NCBI RefSeq assembly: GCF_900090235.1
Contig: NZ_LT607750.1
Location: 5,137,001-5,201,000, forward strand
From: Micromonospora echinaurantiaca
GTDB taxonomy: Bacteria; Actinomycetota; Actinomycetes; Mycobacteriales; Micromonosporaceae
Direction of reading: 5' to 3'
Length of the DNA: 64,000 nt
The position numbers and the translations under genes were made by a program. The notes under the pieces are model-generated. The model was not told the DNA's origin. It made no database searches and worked only from the letters and a program-made list of their open reading frames with translations. Below, piece after piece: positions 1 through 8,324 of this stretch; position 1 is the first letter of the stretch, and every line of letters begins with the position of its first letter.

Positions 1-107
1 AGCACGGCGTCGTAGCCGGCCTTGCCGGTGGCCTGCCAGGTGCCGAAGCCGAGCAGGGGCATCCGCACCTCGCCGGGCAGCGGAACGGTGGGCTGGTCCA
101 GGTCCAT
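1..107 (-). CDS. Aldo/keto reductase, N-terminal fragment
   Basis: The 5' end of a leftward gene that continues beyond base 1. The first 35 codons, read from the ATG at 107, include VPLPGEVRMPLLGFGTWQAT, the classic first beta strand of the aldo/keto reductase barrel (MPxxGFGTWQ). The family reduces carbonyls with NADPH in the cytoplasm. The catalytic Asp/Tyr/Lys/His tetrad lies outside the window, so only the family can be called. It is divergent from the LigD-like gene; about 118 bases separate the two starts. Confidence 0.75.
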   Translation of the reverse strand, partial: MDLDQPTVPLPGEVRMPLLGFGTWQATGKAGYDAV

Positions 108-225
108 GCCGACGGTTCTACCCGTGATGGCCCCCGACATGCCCGGAAACCGGGCATCCGGGTCGTCGGCGGCGGGTCGGCACCGGCGTCCGGCAGTCCG
201 GGCCGGATTGCCGGAGAATGCGGGT

Positions 226-1275
226 GTGGCCGACCGGCTGGAGGAGTACCGGCGCAAGCGGGACGCGGCACGCACCCCGGAGCCGGTGCCGCGGCGCGCA
301 CCCAAGCGGAAGAAGCCGGCCGACGGCGCCGGCCGGTTCGTCATCCAGCAGCACCACGCCCGGAGCCTGCACTGGGACCTGCGGCTCGAACACGAGGGCG
401 TGCTCGCCTCCTGGGCGGTGCCGCGCGGCCTGCCCCGCGAGCCCGGCCGCAACCACCTCGCCGTGCACACCGAGGACCACCCGATGGAGTACCTCACCTT
501 CCACGGTGAGATTCCGGCCGGCGAGTACGGCGGCGGCCGGATGACCATCCACGACCGGGGCACCTACCGCGCGGAGAAGTGGCGCGACGACGAGGTGATC
601 GTCGTGCTCGACGGCGAGCGGACCAGCGGCCGGTACGTCCTCTTCGCCACCGGCGGCAAGGAGGGCCGCGACTGGATGGTCCGGCGCACCGATCCGGCTC
701 CGGAGGGCTGGACCGGCATGCCGGAGCTGGTCCGCCCGATGCTCCCCAGCCCGGGCGGGAAGCTGCCCCGGGACCAGCGCGAGTGGGGCTACGAGCTGCG
801 CTGGGACGGGGTGCGCGCGGTCGCGTACGTCTCCGGCGGTCGGCTGCGGCTGCTCTCCGACACCGACGAGGAGGTCACCGGGTCGTACCCCTGGCTGCGG
901 GACATGGCCGAGGAGCTGGCGCCCACCGAGGCCGTGCTGGACGGAGTGCTGGTACGCATCGACCGCGCCGGCCGGGTGCGGCCGGCGCGCGGCGGCCGGG
1001 CCACCGCGGACGCCCAGTACCTGATCTTCGATCTGCTCTGGCTGGAGGGGGTGACCAGCGTCGAACTGCCGTACGCGCAGCGCCGGGAGCTGCTCGACGG
1101 TCTGGCGCTGACCGGTGCGCACTGGCAGACTCCGCCCTGGTTTCCCGGCACCGGCGCCGAGGCCCTGCGGACCGCTCGCGAGCAGGGGCTGCCCGGGGTG
1201 GTGGCCAAGCGACTCGACTCGGTCTACGAGCCGGGCCGACGCAGCCGGCGCTGGCTGAGCATCGACACCAGCTGA
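226..1275 (+). CDS. LigD-type DNA 3'-phosphoesterase fused to a degenerate ligase domain
   Basis: 349 residues from a GTG chosen because GGAG lies 9 bases upstream; the frame is open further upstream but without family similarity. After a basic linker, residues about 37-150 form the LigD phosphoesterase domain (FVIQQHHARSLHWDLRLEH, then EDHPMEY and GEYGGG), which trims 3' ends in bacterial non-homologous end joining. Residues about 165-349 resemble the ATP-dependent ligase adenylation domain, but the catalytic motifs are lost: motif I reads ELRWDG, with Arg192 in place of the nucleophilic Lys; LDGE is LDGV; EGVVAK is PGVVAK; and the final WLKxK reads WLSID. The protein should not ligate and may only process ends. 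Threonine synthase follows 16 bases downstream. Confidence 0.85.
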   Translation: MADRLEEYRRKRDAARTPEPVPRRAPKRKKPADGAGRFVIQQHHARSLHWDLRLEHEGVLASWAVPRGLPREPGRNHLAVHTEDHPMEYLTFHGEIPAGEYGGGRMTIHDRGTYRAEKWRDDEVIVVLDGERTSGRYVLFATGGKEGRDWMVRRTDPAPEGWTGMPELVRPMLPSPGGKLPRDQREWGYELRWDGVRAVAYVSGGRLRLLSDTDEEVTGSYPWLRDMAEELAPTEAVLDGVLVRIDRAGRVRPARGGRATADAQYLIFDLLWLEGVTSVELPYAQRRELLDGLALTGAHWQTPPWFPGTGAEALRTAREQGLPGVVAKRLDSVYEPGRRSRRWLSIDTS

Positions 1276-1291
1276 GACGGCGAGGAGCGAC

Positions 1292-2485
1292 GTGTACCTG
1301 ACCCACCTGGAGTGCCCACGCTGCGGCCGGGAACACGACGCCGACAAGCCGCGCAACCTCTGCGACTGCGGGTCGCCGCTGCTGGCCCGCTACGACCTGG
1401 CCGCGGTGGCCGAGGTGGTCACCCCGGAACGGTTCGGGCTGCGCCCGGCCGACCTGTGGCGCTACCGGGAGCTGCTGCCGGTGGCCGACCCGCGGCACGT
1501 GACCACGCTGGGCGAGGGCTGGACGCCGCTGCTGCGCGCCCCGGCGTACGGTGCGGAGATCGGTATTGCCGAGCTGCTGGTCAAGGACGAGGGGCTGACC
1601 CCGACCGGGTCGTTCAAGGCGCGCGGCGCGGCGATCGGCGTGAGCCGGGCCCGGGAGCTGGGCGTGGCACGGATCGCGATGCCGACCAACGGCAACGCGG
1701 GCGCCGCCTGGGCGACGTACGCCGCGCGGGCCGGGCTGGGCGCGACGGTGGTCATGCCGGTGGACGCGCCGGGCATCTGCCGGCGGGAGTGCGTGGCGGC
1801 CGGCGCCGACCTGCGCCTGGTCGACGGACTGATCGGCGACGCCGGGCGGCTGGTCGCCGAGCTGGTGGCCGGCTCGGCGGGCGCGGTCTTCGACGCGGGC
1901 ACGCTGCGCGAGCCGTACCGGCTCGAGGGCAAGAAGACCATGGGGTACGAGATCGTCGAGCAGCTCGGCTGGCAGGTGCCGGACGTGATCATCTACCCGA
2001 CCGGTGGCGGGGTGGGGCTGATCGGCATCCACAAGGCGCTGCAGGAGCTGCAGGAGCTGGGCTGGATCGGCGACCGGCCGCCCCGGCTGGTGGCCGTCCA
2101 GTCGACCGGGTGCGCCCCGATCGTCCGGGCGTTCGCCGCCGGCGAGGAGCGCGCCCAGCCCTGGGCGGACGCGCACACGGTGGCGTTCGGCATCACCGTG
2201 CCGGCCCCGCTCGGCGACGAACTGATCCTGGCCGCGCTGCGGGCCAGCGGTGGCACCGCGGTGGCGGTCGAGGACGCCGAGATCCTGACCGACCTGCGCG
2301 ACTTCGCCGCCCGGGAGGGGCTGCTGCTCTGCCCGGAGGGGGCCGCCTGCCTGACCGCCGCCCGGCAGCTGCGGGCGGGTGGGTGGATCCGGGCCGGCGA
2401 GCGGGTGGTGGTGCTCAACACCGGCGCCGGCCTGAAGTACCCGGAGACGGTGGACGTGGCCGGGGTGCCGGTGCTGCCTTCCTGA
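1292..2485 (+). CDS. thrC: Threonine synthase (PLP-dependent)
   Basis: 397 residues; GTG start with GAGGAG 5 bases upstream. It converts O-phosphohomoserine to threonine in the cytoplasm. An N-terminal zinc-ribbon-like segment (C8, C11, C24, C26) precedes the fold-type II PLP core. The PLP lysine is K109 in PTGSFKARG, the phosphate-binding glycine loop is YPTGGGVGLIG, and MPTNGNAGAA is the substrate-side motif. Length and motifs fit class I-like actinobacterial ThrC. No hom or thrB is nearby, so it may be a second, stand-alone copy or a relative acting on a related phospho-substrate. It probably shares a transcript with the LigD-like gene and ends at the hairpin just downstream. Confidence 0.8.
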   Translation: MYLTHLECPRCGREHDADKPRNLCDCGSPLLARYDLAAVAEVVTPERFGLRPADLWRYRELLPVADPRHVTTLGEGWTPLLRAPAYGAEIGIAELLVKDEGLTPTGSFKARGAAIGVSRARELGVARIAMPTNGNAGAAWATYAARAGLGATVVMPVDAPGICRRECVAAGADLRLVDGLIGDAGRLVAELVAGSAGAVFDAGTLREPYRLEGKKTMGYEIVEQLGWQVPDVIIYPTGGGVGLIGIHKALQELQELGWIGDRPPRLVAVQSTGCAPIVRAFAAGEERAQPWADAHTVAFGITVPAPLGDELILAALRASGGTAVAVEDAEILTDLRDFAAREGLLLCPEGAACLTAARQLRAGGWIRAGERVVVLNTGAGLKYPETVDVAGVPVLPS

Positions 2486-2497
2486 CTCGCCCGACCG

Positions 2498-2529
2498 GGC
2501 GGCCGGGCCGATGCGCCGGCCCGGCCGCC
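2498..2529 (+). terminator. Hairpin terminator after threonine synthase
   Basis: A perfect 12-bp GC stem (GGCGGCCGGGCC / GGCCCGGCCGCC) with an 8-base loop, 12 bases after the threonine synthase stop. There is no T-tract, as is usual in this window. It lies between convergent genes and may serve both. Confidence 0.6.
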
Positions 2530-2633
2530 GGGTGGCCCCGCGGGCCGTTCGATCCGCGGGGCGGTCAGCGGTAGGTGATGTCGGAGCTGGTGTAGAAGCA
2601 GTTGACCCCGTCGGCGCCCTCGCCGATCCGAGG

Positions 2634-4430
2634 TCACTCGGCGGTCGGCGCGGTGAGCCGCCAGGCCGCGTTGATCAGGCCGACGTGCGAGAGCGCCTGC
2701 GGGGTGTTGCCCAACTGCGCGCCGTCGCGCGGGTCGATCTGCTCGCTGAGCAGGCCCACGTCGTTGGCGTGCTCGACCACCCGCTCGAACAGCCGCCGGG
2801 CGCGCTCCCGCTCGCCGGCCATCACCAGGCACTCCACCAGCCAGAACGAACAGAGCAGGAAGGCCGCCGGCTCGTCGGCCCAGCGCCGGACCAGCCCGTC
2901 GGGGGTGCCCAGTTCCCGCTCGACCGCCTCGATGGTGGCGCGCATCCGCGGGTCGGTCGCCGGCAGGAAGCGCACCACGGGCAGGTAGAGCGCCGAGCCG
3001 CCCAGCTCGGCCGAGCCGAAGGACGCGGTGTACGCCCCCACCCGGTCGTTCCAGCCCTCGCGCAGCACGGTGGCCCGGATCTCGTCCCGGACCGCGGCCC
3101 ACCGCCGCGGGTCGGCGCTCTCGCCGAGCCGGGGCGCCAACGCCACCGCCTTGTCCATCGCCGCCCAGCAGAGCACCTTCGACGACAGGTAGTGCCGCTC
3201 CTCCTCCCGGGCCTCCCACATCCCCCGGTCGGGCAGGTGCCAGGTGGTGGCCACCTGCTCGGCCAGCCCGAGCACCATCTCGCGCAACTCCTTGTCGAAG
3301 CTGGTGCCGAGGTAGTCGCCCAGCTGCCAGATGGCCAGGATCACCTCGCCCGGGACGTCCAGCTGGCGTTGCCGCCAGGCGTCGTTGCCGACGACCACCG
3401 GCCGGCTGCCGGCGTAGCCGGGCAGGTGTGCGAGTTCGTGCTCGGAGAGGTCCCGCTCCCCCGCCAGGCCGAACATCACCGGCACCGGCATCTGGCCGAC
3501 CTGACCGATCGAGCGGGCCACCCAGGCGAAGAGGCGGGACGCCTCGTACGGGCAGGCGGCCACCCAGAAGGCGCGCAGGGTCATCGCGAAGTCGCGCAGC
3601 CAGGAGAGGCGGTAGTCGTAGTTGCGGTTGCCGCCGAGCTCCTCCGGCAGCGACGTGGTGAGCGCCGCGGCCACCGCGCCGCTGCGGGTGTACGTGAGGC
3701 CGGTCAGCACGGTGGCGCTGTGCCGGACCAGGTCGGCGTACTCGCCGGGGTAGTGGTGCGACTCCCGGTACGCCTCCCACGCCTGCACCGTCTCGGCGAG
3801 CGCGACGGCCGGGTCCAGCCGCGCGGGCGGGTCACCGTAGGCGGGCCCGTACGCCAGGTCGAAACCGACCACGTCGCCGGCGGAGACCGCGAACTCGTGC
3901 CGGACCCGGTCCCGCCCGGCGCGCAGCGGCAGGCCGTCGCCGCGCAGCGTCAGCGTCACCGAGCCGCACGCCGCCAGCACCCCGCCGTCCGGCTGGTCGT
4001 GCAGGTACGGGGTGAGCAGCCCGTAGTCCGGTCGGGGGCAGAAGTCCAGCACCATCGGCACCCGGCCGCTGAGCCCCTCGACCACCCGCAGCAGCACCGC
4101 CGGCGAGTTCCTGCCCAGCTCGTGTCCCCGGGCACCGAGTTCGGCGGCCAGCGCGTCGGTCACCGCGACGCTGCCCTCGGGAGTGTGGTGCACGGTACGC
4201 AGCACCAGGGTGTCCGGTCGGTAGGAGCGCTCCACCCGGTGCCCGGCCCGACCGGCGGCGACGGGCGCCAGCAGCCAGTGCCCGGCCTGCGGGCCCAGGA
4301 TCCGGCCGAACACCGAGGGGGCGTCGAACCGGTCCGGGCACCACCAGTCGATCGAGCCGTCCCGGCCGACCAGCGCGCCGGAGCGGCAGTCGGACAGGAA
4401 GCCGTAGTCGGAGATCGCCGGCTGGTCCAC
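2634..4430 (-). CDS. Glycoside hydrolase family 15 protein (glucoamylase/trehalase type)
   Basis: 598 residues from a GTG. The N-terminal beta domain starts with the family signature ISDYGFLSDCRSGALVGRDG-SIDWWC; the alpha/alpha barrel contains NRNYDYRLSWLRD. The likely general acid is E406 (RGMWEAREEERH) and the base E563 (GLLSEQIDP), which matches GH15 spacing. Actinobacterial members hydrolyse alpha-glucosides, and mycobacterial relatives act on trehalose; the substrate here is not decided by sequence. No signal peptide is seen, so it should be cytoplasmic. The cupin gene lies downstream on the same strand side of the cluster but is read from its own start. The same frame stays open for 22 codons after the stop (see findings). 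Confidence 0.88.
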   Translation of the reverse strand: MDQPAISDYGFLSDCRSGALVGRDGSIDWWCPDRFDAPSVFGRILGPQAGHWLLAPVAAGRAGHRVERSYRPDTLVLRTVHHTPEGSVAVTDALAAELGARGHELGRNSPAVLLRVVEGLSGRVPMVLDFCPRPDYGLLTPYLHDQPDGGVLAACGSVTLTLRGDGLPLRAGRDRVRHEFAVSAGDVVGFDLAYGPAYGDPPARLDPAVALAETVQAWEAYRESHHYPGEYADLVRHSATVLTGLTYTRSGAVAAALTTSLPEELGGNRNYDYRLSWLRDFAMTLRAFWVAACPYEASRLFAWVARSIGQVGQMPVPVMFGLAGERDLSEHELAHLPGYAGSRPVVVGNDAWRQRQLDVPGEVILAIWQLGDYLGTSFDKELREMVLGLAEQVATTWHLPDRGMWEAREEERHYLSSKVLCWAAMDKAVALAPRLGESADPRRWAAVRDEIRATVLREGWNDRVGAYTASFGSAELGGSALYLPVVRFLPATDPRMRATIEAVERELGTPDGLVRRWADEPAAFLLCSFWLVECLVMAGERERARRLFERVVEHANDVGLLSEQIDPRDGAQLGNTPQALSHVGLINAAWRLTAPTAE

Positions 4431-4480
4431 CCGCTGCGGGTACCCGGATCAGCCCGCCTCAGACGGGTCGCCGCCCCGGG

Positions 4481-4873
4481 TCAGGAGGTGGGCGGCTCGT
4501 CCTCGCCGGCGGCCTCCGCCGCGTCCGCCTCCTCCTTGGTGCGGTGCACCGCCTGGTCGGCGTGCTCCGGCGGGCCGTAGACGGTGTAGAGGACCAGCGG
4601 GTTCGGCCCGGTGTTGACGAAGTTGTGCTTCGTGCCGGCCGGCACCACCACCAGGTCCCCCTGGACGACCTCGCGCTTCTCCCCGGCGACCCGGGCCTCG
4701 CCGGTGCCGCTGACGAAGGTCAGGATCTGGTCGATGTCCTCGTGGACCTCCTCGCCGATCTCACCGCCCGGCGGGATGGTCATGATCACCAACTGGGTGT
4801 GCGCACCGGTCCACAGCACCCGCCGGAAGTCCGGGCTCTTCTCGGCGACGGTCGCGATCGTGAAATGCTCCAT
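4481..4873 (-). CDS. Small cupin-domain protein
   Basis: 130 residues. The start MEHFTIATVAEK fits the cupin family; the frame is open upstream, but that extension only translates the 21-bp repeats and is rejected. The cupin motifs are visible: GGEIGEEVHEDIDQILTFVSG (metal-binding Glu/His set) and GDLVVVPAGTKHNFVNTG. Such single-domain cupins bind a divalent metal and are often mannose-6-phosphate-isomerase-like stress proteins; the reaction is unknown. The last 25 residues are acidic and probably disordered. A repeat-bearing 325-base leader region lies upstream. Confidence 0.8.
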   Translation of the reverse strand: MEHFTIATVAEKSPDFRRVLWTGAHTQLVIMTIPPGGEIGEEVHEDIDQILTFVSGTGEARVAGEKREVVQGDLVVVPAGTKHNFVNTGPNPLVLYTVYGPPEHADQAVHRTKEEADAAEAAGEDEPPTS

Positions 4874-5106
4874 GCCGGGCTCATACCCGGTCCGGCCCCG
4901 CGTCACGCCGGGACTGGCAGATGGTGGAATTTGCCACGTCTTCGAGGTTTGGCTCCATCCAGGACGGGGATCGACACTTCGACCGGTGCAGCGCGGGCCG
5001 GTCGAGCCAGGTCCCCGCTGACGTACCGCCGTACGGCTGCGGTGGTGGGAGACGGCCAGAGCGCGGCGACGCTTCGACCCAGGTCGAGCGGCGCCGTGCG
5101 CTCTTT

Positions 5107-5177
5107 CTGTCCGCCGTTCGCCCGGTGCTGTCCGCTGTTCGCCCGGTGCTGTCCGCCGTTCGCCCGGTGCTGTCCGC
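5107..5177. repeat. 21-bp tandem repeat, 3.4 copies
   Basis: The unit CTGTCCGCCGTTCGCCCGGT plus G repeats at 5107-5127, 5128-5148 (one C-to-T change) and 5149-5169, followed by a partial copy. It lies between the stop of the gene at 5198 and the start of the cupin gene, both leftward, so it is in the cupin upstream region. The period is a multiple of three, but no gene is supported across it. Confidence 0.9.
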
Positions 5178-5197
5178 GCCACGGGGCGACGGCGCGG

Positions 5198-5602
5198 TCA
5201 GGAGAGCACCGTCAGGTGGAACGGCCGATCGGCGACGCTGCCGTCACCGGCGAAGGTGGAGACGAAGACACCGTTCGGGATGCCGGTGCGGCCGGCCACG
5301 GCCACCTGACCGGGCGGGGCGACGCCCGCGCTGCCGGGAAGCCCGATCGTTCCCACGTATCCGGCGGCGGTCACGTCCTGGTCGAAGATGACCTGGTACT
5401 TGCCCCGGGCGAGGCGGGTGGCCTGCGCGGCGCCGAGGCCGCGGACCAGGTTGCCGTCGGCGGTCACCACCGCGAACAGCACCCGCGCCGTGATCGGCAG
5501 GCCGACCGTGGCGCAGGTGGTGACCTGCGCGTCGGCACGGGTGGCGTCGTCGTCCCCCGAATCGGGCTGTGCCGGCCCGCGCCGGGCCCTGGAGCTGGAC
5601 AT
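5198..5602 (-). CDS. Small conserved actinobacterial protein of unknown function
   Basis: 134 residues from the ATG at 5602, chosen because GGGAGGG sits just upstream. A disordered, charged N-terminus (about 35 residues, DSGDDDATRADAQ) leads into a domain of about 95 residues rich in beta-type sequence: LPITARVLFAVVTADGNLVR, KYQVIFDQDVTAAGYVGTIG, and NGVFVSTFAGDG-S near the end. I recognise this as a motif set seen in uncharacterised actinomycete proteins, sometimes repeated, but know no function. There is one Cys and no signal peptide or membrane segment. Confidence 0.65.
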   Translation of the reverse strand: MSSSRARRGPAQPDSGDDDATRADAQVTTCATVGLPITARVLFAVVTADGNLVRGLGAAQATRLARGKYQVIFDQDVTAAGYVGTIGLPGSAGVAPPGQVAVAGRTGIPNGVFVSTFAGDGSVADRPFHLTVLS

Positions 5603-5788
5603 CGGTGCCCTCCCGGGCCGCCCGGGGGGGCGGCGATGAGGCAGTTGTCGCGGCAAGGGCGGGACCATCGCCGATCGCACCCTTTGTCATTCGAACGTAG
5701 GTCGTGACCGATCCGGCAACCAGGCCGGCGATTGTCCGATCACTGACACTCTGGCCGCTGCGCCGCAGGTCAGGGGCCGTTGTCGCGA

Positions 5789-6241
5789 TCAGTCGTCGGG
5801 GACGGCCACCGGTTCCCGCCCCACGCAGCGCACCTTCAGTTCGTGCTCGCCGGACGGGCCCTCGAACTTCACCTCGACGTCGTCATCGGGCCCCCGGTCG
5901 ACGTCGCCGGCCCGGTAACCCTGGGCCGGCGACCAGGACACCAGCCGCACCCCGCCCGGCACGCACTCCGCCACCGCGGTGCCGCCCGCGGTGGTGAACA
6001 CCCGCCGGCCCGCGGCGGGCGCGCTCGGCGTGGCGCCGGACGGGCCGGGTGCCGCGGTGGTCGGGCCGGGCGAGGTTGGCTCGGCGGCCAGCAACCGCTC
6101 GACCTCCCGCTGGCTGAGCACGCCGCCCGGGGTACCGGTGATGCTCTCCCCCACCAACCGGATCGCCGCCAACCCGATCAGGGTGGCGACCACGGCGGTG
6201 GCCAGCCACCCGGCGACGGCGAGGATCGAACGGCGGCGCAT
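5789..6241 (-). CDS. Membrane-anchored small secreted-domain protein
   Basis: 150 residues. MRRRS is followed by one hydrophobic helix (residues about 7-28), giving an N-in membrane anchor or uncleaved signal. A Pro/Ala/Thr-rich linker (residues about 50-80) carries a C-terminal domain of about 70 residues with two cysteines (AECVPGG, VRCVG) that could form a disulfide outside the cell. It is divergent from the OmpR/HK operon and shares its 102-base promoter region, including the CTAAGG..GGTTAA element, so it may belong to that regulon. No family with known function is recognised. Confidence 0.65.
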   Translation of the reverse strand: MRRRSILAVAGWLATAVVATLIGLAAIRLVGESITGTPGGVLSQREVERLLAAEPTSPGPTTAAPGPSGATPSAPAAGRRVFTTAGGTAVAECVPGGVRLVSWSPAQGYRAGDVDRGPDDDVEVKFEGPSGEHELKVRCVGREPVAVPDD

Positions 6242-6286
6242 ACCCCGACTATCCCCGATCGAAGGTTGGGCGGGGCACCGGCGGAC

Positions 6287-6308
6287 GCTAAGGGAGGGTT
6301 AACGTCCG
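6287..6308 (+). promoter_or_regulatory. Putative response-regulator operator, copy 1
   Basis: GCTAAGGGAGGGTTAA followed by CGTCCG, upstream of the response-regulator gene. Its reverse-orientation twin lies before the PepSY gene at 8325-8347. Two TA-rich half-sites spaced by GC in very GC-rich DNA suggest a binding site for the neighbouring OmpR-type regulator. Confidence 0.55.
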
Positions 6309-6330
6309 AGGCCGGACAGGCCGGCGGCGA

Positions 6331-6336
6331 TAGCCT
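6331..6336 (+). promoter_or_regulatory. -10 box TAGCCT, leaderless start
   Basis: TAGCCT ends 7 bases before the GTG at 6344, so transcription should begin at or next to the start codon. There is no Shine-Dalgarno sequence, in agreement. Confidence 0.6.
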
Positions 6337-6343
6337 GCCAGCT

Positions 6344-7039
6344 GTGGCCCGCCTGCTGCTCATCGAGGACGACCTGACGATCCGCACCCCGCTGATCCGG
6401 GCGCTGCACGAACGCGGACACGCGGTGGCGGCCGCCTCGACCGCGATGACCGGGCTGCGCGACGCCCTGGACGAGCGGCCCGACCTGGTCGTGCTCGACC
6501 TCGGGCTGCCCGATCTCGACGGCCGCGAGCTGCTGCGGATGCTGCGGGCGGTCAGCCCGGTGCCGGTGATCGTGGCCACCGCCCGCGACGACGAGACCGA
6601 GATCGTCCGGGTCCTCGACGCCGGCGCCGACGACTACGTGGTCAAGCCGTTCACCGCCGCCCAACTGGACGCCCGGATCCGGGCGGTGCTGCGGCGCGGT
6701 CCGGCCGGCGCCGGGACGGACGACCCGACCCTGGTGGTCGGCGGGCTGCGGATCGACCCCCGCTCCCGCCAGGTGAGCCTGGACGGCGAACCGGTCGAGC
6801 TGACCCCGCGCGAGTTCGACCTGCTGCACCACCTGGCCGGCCGGCCCGGCGAGGTGGTCACCAAGCGGGAGCTGCTCACCGAGGTGTGGCAGATCCCGTA
6901 CGGCGGCGCGGACAAGACCGTCGACGTGCACCTCTCCTGGTTGCGCCGCAAGTTGGGGGAGAACGCCCAGCAGCCCCGCTACCTGCACACCGTGCGGGGG
7001 GTCGGGGTGCGGCTGGAGGCACCCGGGGAGGCCGGGTGA
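6344..7039 (+). CDS. OmpR/PhoB-family response regulator
   Basis: 231 residues from a GTG with no ribosome binding site but a TAGCCT box. The receiver domain has acidic pocket E8/D9/D10, phospho-acceptor D52 (LVVLDLGLPD) and the conserved Lys in VVKPFTA. The winged-helix DNA-binding domain (residues about 130-225) shows LTPREFDLLHHLAGRPG and TVDVHLSWLRRKLG. Its last bases overlap the kinase start (GTGA), so the two are translationally coupled. Likely targets are its own promoter and the PepSY gene, which share an element. Confidence 0.92.
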   Translation: MARLLLIEDDLTIRTPLIRALHERGHAVAAASTAMTGLRDALDERPDLVVLDLGLPDLDGRELLRMLRAVSPVPVIVATARDDETEIVRVLDAGADDYVVKPFTAAQLDARIRAVLRRGPAGAGTDDPTLVVGGLRIDPRSRQVSLDGEPVELTPREFDLLHHLAGRPGEVVTKRELLTEVWQIPYGGADKTVDVHLSWLRRKLGENAQQPRYLHTVRGVGVRLEAPGEAG

Positions 7040-8310
7040 GGGCGCGACTGGCCCTGCTGGTGGCCGCGGTCAGCGTGCTCACCCTGGCCGCCTTCCTGGT
7101 GCCGCTGGCGCTGCTGGTGCGTACCGTCGCCGAGGACCGGGCCACCGTCCGGGCGACCGCCGACGCGCAGAGCCTGGTGTCGGTGGTGGGCACGGCGGAC
7201 CCGGAGACCATCCGGCTGACCGTCGAGCAGCTCGCCGCCGAGTCCGGCCGGCCGGTCAGCGTCTTCCTGCCCGACGGCACCGTGCTCGGCGCCGCCGCCC
7301 CGCGTACGCCCGCCGTGGCGTTGGCCGAGCGGGGGCGGAGCCTGACCGCGGAGTCGGCGCGGGGACGCGAGGTGGTGATCGCGGTGCAGGGCCGGCCGGA
7401 CGGCACCGGGGTGATCCGCACCGAGGTCCCGCGCGCCGAGCTGACCGCCGGGGTGACCCGGTCCTGGCTGGTGCTGGCCCTGCTCGGCGTGCTGCTGGTG
7501 CTGATCGGGCTGGCCGTCGCCGACCGGTTGGCCCGCACCCTGGTCCGGCCGATCAGCGAGCTCTCCGCGGTGTCGCACCGGCTCGCCAACGCCGAGCTGG
7601 ACGCCCGGGTGGCCCCGGCCGGGCCGGCCGAGCTGCGCGAGGTGGCCGGCGCCCTCAACCACCTGGCCGGCCGGATCCAGGTGCTGCTGGCGCAGGAACG
7701 GGAGCGGGTGGCGGACCTCTCGCACCGGCTCCGCACCCCGCTGACCGCGCTCCGGCTGGAGGCCGAGTCGCTGCGCGACCCGAAGGACGCGGACCGGGTC
7801 ACCGCGGCGGTGGACGGGCTGGAACGGGCGGTCACCGGCCTGATCCAGCAGGCCCGCTGGCGGTCGCCGGCGGCCGGTCCGGCGGTCGCGGACGCGGCCG
7901 CGATCGTGGCCGAGCGGGTGGCGTTCTGGTCGGTGCTGGCCGAGGACACCGGGCGGGCGGTCACCCTCGACCTGGCGCCCGGGCCGCTGCCGGTCGCGGT
8001 GCCCGCCGACGAACTGGCCGCCGCCGTGGACGCGTTGCTCGGCAACGTCTTCGCGCACACCCCGGAGGGCACCGCGTTCGGCGTCCGGCTCGCCCTCGAC
8101 GCGGGACAGGTGGTGCTCGCGGTCACCGACGAGGGCCCCGGCATCCCGGCCGGCACGGTCCGGCGCGGCGCCAGCCCGGCCGGGTCGACCGGTCTCGGGT
8201 TGGACATCGCCCGCCGGGCGGCGCAGGCCGGCGGCGGCCGGCTGGAGCTCGGCAGCACCCCCGACGGGGGCGCCGAGGTGCTGCTCACCTTCGGTCCGCC
8301 GGCCGCCTGA
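7036..8310 (+). CDS. Sensor histidine kinase (HAMP, HisKA type)
   Basis: 424 residues; the GTG overlaps the regulator stop by 4 bases. Layout: TM1 (about 4-27), a periplasm-side sensor domain of about 120 residues, TM2 (about 142-165), HAMP, then the dimerisation helix with H230 in LSHRLRTPLTALRLEAE. The ATPase domain has the N-box (LLGNVFAHTPEG), the G1 box DEGPGIP and the G2 box TGLGLDIARR. It is an orthodox membrane kinase. The ligand is unknown; partnership with a downstream PepSY protein suggests cell-envelope or metal sensing (inference). Confidence 0.92.
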   Translation: MRARLALLVAAVSVLTLAAFLVPLALLVRTVAEDRATVRATADAQSLVSVVGTADPETIRLTVEQLAAESGRPVSVFLPDGTVLGAAAPRTPAVALAERGRSLTAESARGREVVIAVQGRPDGTGVIRTEVPRAELTAGVTRSWLVLALLGVLLVLIGLAVADRLARTLVRPISELSAVSHRLANAELDARVAPAGPAELREVAGALNHLAGRIQVLLAQERERVADLSHRLRTPLTALRLEAESLRDPKDADRVTAAVDGLERAVTGLIQQARWRSPAAGPAVADAAAIVAERVAFWSVLAEDTGRAVTLDLAPGPLPVAVPADELAAAVDALLGNVFAHTPEGTAFGVRLALDAGQVVLAVTDEGPGIPAGTVRRGASPAGSTGLGLDIARRAAQAGGGRLELGSTPDGGAEVLLTFGPPAA

Positions 8311-8324
8311 ACCCCGCCCGCTGG

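Noticed and set aside
5107..5177. CRISPR-like repeats (also 30106-30240)
   Set aside because: Repeats are directly tandem without spacers and have periods of 21 and 27 bp; no cas genes.
4874..5182. N-terminal extension of the cupin protein through the 21-bp repeats
   Set aside because: The extension only translates the repeats (TAPGERR units) and has no family match; the short cupin length is normal.
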